A stretch of 14,347 bases of DNA from Chitinophagales bacterium (GTDB lineage Bacteria; Bacteroidota; Bacteroidia; Chitinophagales; Saprospiraceae), in the NCBI GenBank assembly GCA_013297575.1, contig JAAFHO010000069.1:1-14347 (forward strand). Reading direction: 5' to 3'. Position numbers and translations under genes: made by a program. How positions within the stretch are numbered: position 1 is the first letter of the stretch; each line of letters begins with the position of its first letter. Of this stretch, positions 7,538 to 13,409 are shown one piece after another. Below the pieces are notes generated by a model. The model had not been told where the DNA came from, did no database searches, and saw nothing but the letters and a program-made list of their open reading frames with translations.

Positions 7538-8146
7538 ATGACTGCACAAGAACGCGAGGATCAGCAATTTATGTTCCACCCCAACAACGTGATGTTGATG
7601 ATCCTGCTATTGGGTCTGAGTATGTTGTTTTTAGCACTTACTATTGCTTACGCATATACCAAAATTACCAATAATATTGATACGATTTCGGTGCCAGCGA
7701 TGTTTATCGTTAATACAGTTGTACTTTTAAGCAGTAGTTATACCATGATACAGGCTAAAAAGGCCTATATCAATGACGATACAGAAGGGTATCAAAATCT
7801 ACTTAAGTACACAATTTGGTTATCGTTACTGTTTTTGGTACTACAAGCCATGACTTGGTATTGGTTGTTTACGATGAACAGCGTAGGTTTGGGTTCTTCT
7901 ACGGCATCGGGGTATTTGTACGTGATTTCTTTTGTACACCTCATGCACGTGGTGGCGGGGTTGCCATTTATCTACCTTTTCCTACGAACTGCCAAAAAAG
8001 TAATGGTAGAACCAGTGTCGGTACTTGTGTATTTCTCCGATCCAGAAAAACGCCTCAAACTGCGGTTATTGACGCTATATTGGCATTTTTTGGATATACT
8101 TTGGATATATTTAGTCCTGTTTTTGTTGGTCATTTCGTTTTTTTAA
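7538..8146 (+). CDS. Cytochrome c oxidase subunit III-like protein
   Basis: A 202-residue integral membrane protein of the heme-copper oxidase subunit III family, which binds beside the catalytic subunit and is thought to steady proton and oxygen uptake. Five membrane helices are visible: LMILLLGLSMLFLALTIAYA near the N-terminus, VPAMFIVNTVVLLSSSYTM, WLSLLFLVLQAMTWYWLF, GYLYVISFVHLMHVVAGLPF and the last helix containing YWHFLDILWIYL, the family's signature C-terminal helix. FHPNNVMLM before helix 1 matches the IHPxKF entry seen in Bacteroidota subunit III proteins. I chose the ATG at 7538; the in-frame ATG at 7442 would add a 32-residue polar, Cys-containing extension unlike the family. No other oxidase subunit is nearby, so it is a stand-alone copy. 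It converges with the SDR gene with only 6 bases between stops. Confidence 0.88.
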   Translation: MTAQEREDQQFMFHPNNVMLMILLLGLSMLFLALTIAYAYTKITNNIDTISVPAMFIVNTVVLLSSSYTMIQAKKAYINDDTEGYQNLLKYTIWLSLLFLVLQAMTWYWLFTMNSVGLGSSTASGYLYVISFVHLMHVVAGLPFIYLFLRTAKKVMVEPVSVLVYFSDPEKRLKLRLLTLYWHFLDILWIYLVLFLLVISFF

Positions 8147-8152
8147 ACGCAA

Positions 8153-8857
8153 TTACGCCCAACCCGAGACAAAACGCATCAACCATCCAAACAACGTCCA
8201 GCGTTTGGTGATATAGGCCATCCTTTTTTTCTTTTTTATGGCATCCAAAATTTGGCGCGCCGCTTTTTCAACCGGCTGCATCCAAAATATTTTATCGCCT
8301 TTTACAAGGTCTGTTTTTACAAAACCTGGGCGTATATCGGTGACCGTAATCGGTTGTTTACGCGATTGAACAGTGAGGTACAAACCGTGTAAATAATTGG
8401 ATAAGAAGGCTTTAGAGGCATTGTATGCTGGGTTTAACCGCCCGCCAATCAACGACGCAATAGAGGAAATACCCACCAAATGTCCACGGTTTTGTTTATA
8501 AAAAACGTGCATAGCGCGTACGCACATATTGGCTGCGCCTACTACATTGGTTTGAATCACGGTATGCTCAATGTTCCAATCCAATTTTTTGTTTATATCG
8601 CCCCAGCCGGAGTTGACTACAACTAAATCCACTTCGCCTAAATCGGCGCACATCGCATCAAATGCTGTATTGGAAGCCTCCAAATCTGTGATATCAAATA
8701 CCTTAATCCGGTACATTTCGGGCATTTCGGCCTGCAAATCCTTTAATTTTTCTTCGCGCCGCCCCGTGATATACGTGGTATAGCCTTCTTTGACTAACAA
8801 CCGAGCCAATTCCAAGCCAATGCCTGATGATGCTCCAATAACAATTGCGTTTTTCAT
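8153..8857 (-). CDS. Short-chain dehydrogenase/reductase (SDR), substrate unknown
   Basis: A 234-residue classical SDR, an NAD(P)H-dependent oxidoreductase. The cofactor-binding motif GASSGIG is at 8-14. Arg33-Arg34 after the second strand (ITGRREEKL) suggest NADPH preference. The catalytic residues are Asn104 (IQTNVVG), Ser132 (ISSIASL), Tyr145 and Lys149 (AYNASKAF). The usual NNAG is replaced by NSGWG at 82-86. PGFVKTDL (177-184) is the conserved block after the active site. The C-terminal 25 residues are basic and hydrophobic (ITKRWTLFGWLMRFV), which might let it sit on a membrane. It starts two bases after the MFS gene's stop, so the two genes form an operon. The substrate cannot be read from sequence. 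Confidence 0.9.
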   Translation of the reverse strand: MKNAIVIGASSGIGLELARLLVKEGYTTYITGRREEKLKDLQAEMPEMYRIKVFDITDLEASNTAFDAMCADLGEVDLVVVNSGWGDINKKLDWNIEHTVIQTNVVGAANMCVRAMHVFYKQNRGHLVGISSIASLIGGRLNPAYNASKAFLSNYLHGLYLTVQSRKQPITVTDIRPGFVKTDLVKGDKIFWMQPVEKAARQILDAIKKKKRMAYITKRWTLFGWLMRFVSGWA

Positions 8858-8859
8858 AT

Positions 8860-10140
8860 TTATTTAATTGTATTTATATCTAAATCCCTCAATTTGGGCG
8901 CATTTACCCAAGTAAAGAGGACGATGAGCAACGTCATGCAGCCACCAAATACCACCGAAGGTACTGTCCCCATTAGTTCTGCCGCTAATCCACTTTCAAA
9001 TGCTCCCAATTCGTTAGAGGAAGTGATAAAAATTGAATTAACCGATGATACGCGGCCTTTCATGTGGTCTGGTGTTTGGTGTTGGATCAATGATGAACGC
9101 ACAAAAACGCTGACCTCATCGAGCATGCCAGCGACCAATAAACAAGCAAAAGACAGCCAAAAATATTTCGATAACCCAAACATTATCATACAGATACCAA
9201 AACCTGCAATACACGCCAACATTATTTTTCCTGCGTTTTTGCCCATATTCCGATGCGCAATCAAAAAGCCCATCCCAATAGCCCCAATGGACATAGAGGC
9301 GCGTAGCCAACCCAATCCTTCCGGCCCCACAAATAGTATATCTTTAGCAAAAACGGGTAAAATAGCCACGGTTCCACCAAATAATACCGAAAATAAATCC
9401 AGGGCACAGGCGGCAAATATAAGTTTGTTGCCGTACACAAAAGCCAAACCTGCTTTGATCCGCGTCCACGCTTTTTCGGAAGTATTTGTGATTGGAACTG
9501 GTCGCGAACCGATACTCAACAAAAACATCAAACCTATAAATAGTAAGGAACAGATCACCATAAATGTCGTTTGTACCCCCAGATAACCATAGAGCAAACC
9601 GCCCAAGCCTAAGCCTGTAATACTGGCCACCGACCATGTTGTGCTGCCCCAAGTAATGGCGTTGGAAAGATTTTCTTTGCTGACCAATTGTGGTAAAAAT
9701 GAAAAATTGGCCGGACTAGCAAAACCGCGACCTATACCTGTCAAAAAAACTACCCCAAAAATGCTGTATATCAAGACTTGATTGGGTAAAATACCAATTT
9801 GATGTACCAAAAACAACAGCACAGCAGCACTGGTAAGGAGCAGCCCAATACAACAGGCGATGATTACTTTTCGGTTGTATTTATCGATCAAATGCCCCGC
9901 GATCAGGCTGACACTAATGGCTGGAATGGCTTCTGATAAACCGATATAACCGAGCATCAAAGGGGAGCGGGTTAATTCGTACATCAGGTAGCCGACCGAT
10001 ACCGACATCATCTGCGTGGCTAGGGTGGTGATGAGGCGTGCCGACAAAAAACGCCTAAAATCGGGGATGCGGAGTGCAGAATATGCGTCAGATTTCAATA
10101 TTTTTAATTTTTTTACAAATAGGTCTATAATATTACTCAA
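8860..10140 (-). CDS. MFS transporter, EntS/MFS_3-like exporter
   Basis: A major facilitator superfamily protein of up to 426 residues with about twelve membrane helices in two halves, separated by a loop near 210-235. The loop 2-3 signature GHLIDKYNRKVII is at 82-94. SPANFSFLPQLV (142-153) and TPDHMKGRVSSVN (356-368) are typical of the MFS_3 branch that includes the enterobactin exporter EntS, so small-molecule export is likely; the substrate is unknown. There is no ATG before the first membrane helix; the first Met after the proposed start is at about residue 44, inside that helix. The start must therefore be non-ATG: TTG at 10140, or TTG at 10098, 14 codons on. The -7 box at 10151-10158 would leave a 7-base leader for the first and about 49 for the second. 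It overlaps promoter space with divergent fabG and is followed directly by the SDR gene. Confidence 0.88.
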   Translation of the reverse strand: MSNIIDLFVKKLKILKSDAYSALRIPDFRRFLSARLITTLATQMMSVSVGYLMYELTRSPLMLGYIGLSEAIPAISVSLIAGHLIDKYNRKVIIACCIGLLLTSAAVLLFLVHQIGILPNQVLIYSIFGVVFLTGIGRGFASPANFSFLPQLVSKENLSNAITWGSTTWSVASITGLGLGGLLYGYLGVQTTFMVICSLLFIGLMFLLSIGSRPVPITNTSEKAWTRIKAGLAFVYGNKLIFAACALDLFSVLFGGTVAILPVFAKDILFVGPEGLGWLRASMSIGAIGMGFLIAHRNMGKNAGKIMLACIAGFGICMIMFGLSKYFWLSFACLLVAGMLDEVSVFVRSSLIQHQTPDHMKGRVSSVNSIFITSSNELGAFESGLAAELMGTVPSVVFGGCMTLLIVLFTWVNAPKLRDLDINTIK

Positions 10141-10150
10141 ATTTGCGCGG

Positions 10151-10158
10151 CAAAGTTA
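10151..10158 (-). promoter_or_regulatory. Candidate -7 promoter box for the MFS-SDR operon
   Basis: The minus strand reads TAACTTTG, an exact TAnnTTTG match, inside the 37-base gap between the MFS and fabG genes. A palindrome CAAATTTG at 10138-10145 sits beside it and differs from the -7 consensus by one base. On the plus strand this could serve fabG, with a leader of roughly 30 bases. The two promoters would then be back to back and probably interfere. Confidence 0.4.
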
Positions 10159-10177
10159 ACTAACAAACATCAACAAC

Positions 10178-10921
10178 ATGTCATTACTAGAAGGAAAAGT
10201 AGCCATTGTTACCGGCGGAGCGCGCGGTATTGGAGAAGCCATTGTACGTGGATTGGCGGCACAAGGTGCATTTGTCGCATTTACTTATGTTTCTGAAGGC
10301 TCTGCGGCGCGTTCGGAAGCATTGGCGCAGGAATTGGGCGATAAAGTTCGCGCTTACCAAAGCGATGCAGGCAATTTTGACCAAGCCGCGGCACTCATTA
10401 CTCAGGTGGTCGCCGATTTTGGCCGCCTTGATATTTTGGTCAATAATGCAGGCATCACAAAAGATACATTGATGCTCCGTATGACCGAACAACAATGGGA
10501 CGATGTGATCCAAACTAACCTCAAATCGGTATTTAATATGACAAAACATGCCCTCAAACACCTGATGAAAGCGGGTGGGGGCAGTGTGATAAATATGAGC
10601 TCGGTGGTTGGTGTATTTGGGCAAGCAGGTCAGGCAAATTATGCCGCATCAAAGGCGGGTATTATTGCTTTTTCAAAGTCCATTGCAAAAGAATATGGCT
10701 CGCGTGGCATCCGTTGCAATGCTATTGCTCCGGGTTTTATTGAAACAGAAATGACCGCTGTTTTGGACGAAAGCACAAAGGATAACTATTTGAAATCCAT
10801 TCCATTAGGTAGGTTAGGTTCGGGCGCAGATATCGCCAATGCTTGTATTTATTTGGCATCGGATATGGGTAAATATGTCTCTGGCCAAACCCTTTCGGTG
10901 TGTGGAGGATTGAACTGCTAG
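10178..10921 (+). CDS. fabG: 3-oxoacyl-[acyl-carrier-protein] reductase FabG
   Basis: FabG reduces 3-oxoacyl-ACP to 3-hydroxyacyl-ACP with NADPH in type II fatty acid synthesis. The 247-residue protein has exact family length. TGGARGIG (12-19) binds NADPH, NNAG is at 89-92, and the catalytic tetrad is Asn114, Ser142, Tyr155 and Lys159 (ANYAASKAG). The block PGFIETEMT (185-193) and the C-terminal CIYLASDMGKYVSGQTLSV are diagnostic of FabG among SDRs. The ATG is preceded by an A-rich, Shine-Dalgarno-free leader. It stands alone here rather than in a fab gene cluster. Downstream lies a repeat-rich gap with no canonical terminator. Confidence 0.94.
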   Translation: MSLLEGKVAIVTGGARGIGEAIVRGLAAQGAFVAFTYVSEGSAARSEALAQELGDKVRAYQSDAGNFDQAAALITQVVADFGRLDILVNNAGITKDTLMLRMTEQQWDDVIQTNLKSVFNMTKHALKHLMKAGGGSVINMSSVVGVFGQAGQANYAASKAGIIAFSKSIAKEYGSRGIRCNAIAPGFIETEMTAVLDESTKDNYLKSIPLGRLGSGADIANACIYLASDMGKYVSGQTLSVCGGLNC

Positions 10922-10934
10922 TAGATGAAATAAG

Positions 10935-11045
10935 GGCTGTGTGGTATGTAATTGAATATTTAAAAATGAACATTGAATATTTAACATTGATAAATTTTAA
11001 ATGTTAAACGCTAAACATTAAATGTTAAATTATTGTGACACAGCC
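10935..11045. mobile_element. MITE-like element with short terminal inverted repeats
   Basis: A 111-base AT-rich segment bounded by GGCTGTGT (10935-10942) and its complement ACACAGCC (11038-11045). Inside lies a second, perfect 10-bp inverted repeat, ATTTAACATT (10979-10988) and AATGTTAAAT (11021-11030), and a 13-bp direct repeat ATTGAATATTTAA at 10951-10963 and 10972-10984 (21-base period). Short imperfect variants of AAACATT/AATGTT fill the centre. Non-coding, small, terminally inverted and AT-rich fits a miniature inverted-repeat transposable element. No clear target-site duplication was identified and no transposase is nearby. It could alternatively be a folded terminator region for fabG. 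Confidence 0.45.
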
Positions 11046-11077
11046 ACTCATAATTATACCCAGTGCTTTTTTATAAA

Positions 11078-11280
11078 AGGTGCAGCGCACCGTAATATTT
11101 GTAGCAATGGTGAGATATCCGCGTTTTGAAGGTGCAGCGCACCGCAATATTGAATAGGGATATTGCGATGTAACTAATTGATTATCATACCACAATAACC
11201 CTAATTAATGTTACGGTGCGCTGCACCTTCAATCTTGATTTTACCGATTTTTGCTACAAATATTACAGTGCGCTGCACCT
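11078..11280. repeat. REP/BIME-like cluster: four palindromic units as nested inverted pairs
   Basis: Four copies of AGGTGCAGCGCACCG lie at 11078-11092 (+), 11130-11144 (+), 11214-11228 (-) and 11266-11280 (-, one mismatch). Each copy is itself a small hairpin (GGTGC-AGC-GCACC). The outer pair extends to 30 bases each (11078-11107 and 11251-11280) with one mismatch, sharing a TAATATTTGTAGCAA tail. The inner pair extends to about 40 bases each (11129-11168 and 11190-11229), with about 33 positions matching by my count. The result is a palindrome within a palindrome that could form a long cruciform or RNA stem. It lies between convergent fabG and the GNAT gene, a usual site for REP elements. 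No RAYT (REP-associated transposase) gene is in the window. Confidence 0.85.
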
Positions 11281-11307
11281 AGAATTTTTAAAAGAAAGCC
11301 CTCTAAA

Positions 11308-11823
11308 TTATACCTGTTTTTGCATTACCCAATCGATTTGGCGTTCATCCCCTAGCCAAAAATCACTACTTCCGCAGGTTTCAAAACCATTTTTTTGATA
11401 AAACTCGATAGAACGCACCGCTTGCTGCCAAACAGTGAGCCATATAAAATTGTGTTGGTGCTCTTTGGCGATGTGTTCCACAAAATTTAAAAGTGCTTTA
11501 CCAACACCTCTACTTTGTGTTAAAGGGCAAACATAAATCCGTTCGAGTTGGGTAGCACGATCTGTTTGGTTGACCCAATGATCAGGCAATACGTTTTGGT
11601 TTACTTTTATATAACCCACCAAACGATCTTCTAATTCCGCAAAGTAAAATGCCGTATCAGTCCTATTTGCTTCTTTTTTAATCTGTTCTAATGAAAATGT
11701 CTTCTGGCAATACGCCTCAAATGCATCCGATTCGTTTTGCGCCTGCCAAGCATGTCTGAAAGTCAGTTCTGAAAATTCGCTCAAAAAGGGGAGTTCTTGT
11801 TGTCTTACTGTTCTAATGATCAT
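11308..11823 (-). CDS. GNAT-family N-acetyltransferase, PaiA-like
   Basis: A 171-residue cytoplasmic acetyltransferase that transfers acetyl from acetyl-CoA to an amine. The acetyl-CoA pyrophosphate loop is LERIYVCPLTQSRGVGKALL (93-112), with the Q/R-x-x-G-x-G pattern at QSRGVG (103-108). IWLTVWQQAVRSIEFYQKNGF (127-147) carries the strand-helix block with the Tyr (142) that commonly acts as general acid. The ending GSSDFWLGDERQIDWVM closely recalls Bacillus PaiA, a spermine/spermidine N-acetyltransferase, where a G-x-x-x-F-x-LG-D-x-x-Q-x-D ending is found. Polyamines are thus possible substrates but not shown. Its start has a -7 box about 50 bases upstream. It is a single gene, divergent from the efflux operon. 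Confidence 0.85.
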   Translation of the reverse strand: MIIRTVRQQELPFLSEFSELTFRHAWQAQNESDAFEAYCQKTFSLEQIKKEANRTDTAFYFAELEDRLVGYIKVNQNVLPDHWVNQTDRATQLERIYVCPLTQSRGVGKALLNFVEHIAKEHQHNFIWLTVWQQAVRSIEFYQKNGFETCGSSDFWLGDERQIDWVMQKQV

Positions 11824-11872
11824 TTTGATCCTCTAGTGCTATTTAAGAAATATACAATACTTAATTGAAGCG

Positions 11873-11880
11873 CAAAAGTA
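11873..11880 (-). promoter_or_regulatory. Candidate -7 promoter box for the GNAT gene
   Basis: The minus strand reads TACTTTTG, an exact TAnnTTTG match, placing the start near 11869 and a leader of about 45 bases before the ATG at 11823. On the opposite strand the stretch around 11883-11891 (TAAATTTTG) is one base longer than the consensus and may belong to the efflux operon promoter. Confidence 0.42.
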
Positions 11881-12040
11881 ATTAAATTTTGTTTGTATGG
11901 TTTACTTTTCACGTCAATTACTCCATTTGTTGCCTTCGCTTAACCAATCTACTATTCATCCCCTAAAATCTACCATTCAGCCGAAACTATTATGCCACCC
12001 CGTTTATTTATCTGTCCTTTGCACTATAATTTTCAACTAT

Positions 12041-13393
12041 ATGCGCTTTTATATTTTACTGATATTAAACATATTATATTTTTCAAGCCAAGCAATTGGG
12101 CAAAATTCCGCTATTTTGGAAGAATATATACAAATGGGTTTGACGAATAATTTAACCCTAAAACAACATGACTTGGATATTAAAAAGAGCATGGAAGCCG
12201 TTCGGCAGGCTAAAATGCTTTTTTATCCAACGGTGGATTTTGAAGCCAATTATACTGTTGCAGCTGGTGGTCGAAAACTTGACTTTCCAATTGGTGATTT
12301 GCTAAATCCAGCTTACGCTACATTAAATCAATTGACCCAAACCAATAGTTTCCCGACCGTTGAAAACCAGCAAATCCAGTTTTTGCCGAATAATTTTCAG
12401 GAAACAAAATTCAAATTTGCTTACCCGCTGTACAATACTGATCTGAAGTACAACCGCCAAATTAAAGAGTTGATGACCCTCAACCAAGCCGCCCAAAAAG
12501 CCGCTTATGAACAAGAATTACGCTATACTATCGGATTGGCTTATCTACAGTTTTTACAAGCCATAGAAGCCGAAAAGGTGTGGGTAAATGCTAAATCTGT
12601 CCAAACAGAATTACGCCGTTTTAACGAATCATTGGTCAAAAACAATGTGGCTACCCGCGAAATATTGGCCGATGCTGATTACGAAATCAGTACCACCGAA
12701 CAGGAAATATTCGACTTGCAAACCAAACAAAATACTGCTAAATCCTATTTTAATTTCTTGATTAACAGGGACTTACAATCGGACATCAAAGTCGATTCCA
12801 CGTTATTATTGCAAGCCATTCCCAACTACGAACGCGAACAGGCCATCCAAACCGCCCTTAGTAACCGTAAAGAATTTGAAGTATTACAAACTGGAAAGTC
12901 CATTAGCAATACCGTTGTGGACATGAATAAGGCCAATAAAAAATTACCCGATCTTTATATTGGTGGCGAAACTGGTTTTCAAGGATTTGGGTATAAATTT
13001 AAAGATCAAGCCTATATCCTAGCACGTGTAGGACTTACCTATAATATTTACGACGGTGGCGCACAAAACAGCAAAACCCAGCAAGCCCGGATTGATTCGG
13101 ATAAAATCAATACCCAAATCGAGCAGGTACAACAACAAATAGCATTGCAAGTAACCGACCGCTGGAATCAATTGCAAAGCGCAAAAAATGCAGTAATCAG
13201 TAGAGAAAAAGGACAAAAAGCCGCTGAAGATGCCTTTAAAATTATAAATAATAAATACCGCGCCGGACAAGCATTACACCTCGAATGGAGCAATGCTCAA
13301 AACCGCGTCACCATAGCAAAACTCCAAACTGTATTGGCCAAATTGAGCGTATTGCAAGCACACCAAGGGCTTTTGCAAGCAACTAATAATTAA
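12041..13393 (+). CDS. TolC-family outer-membrane efflux channel
   Basis: A 450-residue outer-membrane factor that forms the trimeric exit duct of a tripartite efflux or type I export system. A signal peptide (MRFYILLILNILYFSSQAIG, cleavage near 20) leads to LEEYIQMGLTNNLTLKQHDL (26-45), the family's first helical repeat start. The second repeat begins near NRKEFEVLQTG (275-285). Long Gln/Asn/Ala-rich helices between them form the periplasmic barrel, and VGLTYNIYDGGAQNSKTQQA (330-349) is the conserved strand-to-helix turn of the second repeat. I chose the ATG at 12041 over the in-frame ATG at 11897 because the extra 48 residues are unlike the family and would bury the signal peptide. It is followed after 16 bases by the adaptor gene, so the two belong to one operon. 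Confidence 0.92.
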   Translation: MRFYILLILNILYFSSQAIGQNSAILEEYIQMGLTNNLTLKQHDLDIKKSMEAVRQAKMLFYPTVDFEANYTVAAGGRKLDFPIGDLLNPAYATLNQLTQTNSFPTVENQQIQFLPNNFQETKFKFAYPLYNTDLKYNRQIKELMTLNQAAQKAAYEQELRYTIGLAYLQFLQAIEAEKVWVNAKSVQTELRRFNESLVKNNVATREILADADYEISTTEQEIFDLQTKQNTAKSYFNFLINRDLQSDIKVDSTLLLQAIPNYEREQAIQTALSNRKEFEVLQTGKSISNTVVDMNKANKKLPDLYIGGETGFQGFGYKFKDQAYILARVGLTYNIYDGGAQNSKTQQARIDSDKINTQIEQVQQQIALQVTDRWNQLQSAKNAVISREKGQKAAEDAFKIINNKYRAGQALHLEWSNAQNRVTIAKLQTVLAKLSVLQAHQGLLQATNN

Positions 13394-13409
13394 TCGAAAA
13401 ACTCACAAT

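Noticed and set aside
8894..9586. Long plus-strand reading frame (230 codons) antisense to the MFS gene
   Set aside because: It is rich in Pro, Asn, Thr and Lys without any recognisable fold, and it lies opposite a well-conserved membrane protein. It is a mirror of that gene's codon use.
10187..10624. 145-codon minus-strand frame opposite fabG
   Set aside because: fabG is unmistakable on the other strand, and the antisense product is His/Cys/Arg-rich with no domain features.
11078..11280. Possible CRISPR array
   Set aside because: The units are partly in inverted orientation, spacing is irregular (about 37, 69 and 37 bases between cores), and there are no cas genes. REP-like elements fit better.
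11897..12040. N-terminal extension of the TolC-family gene
   Set aside because: It would place 48 unconserved residues before a clear signal peptide, so the ATG at 12041 was preferred.
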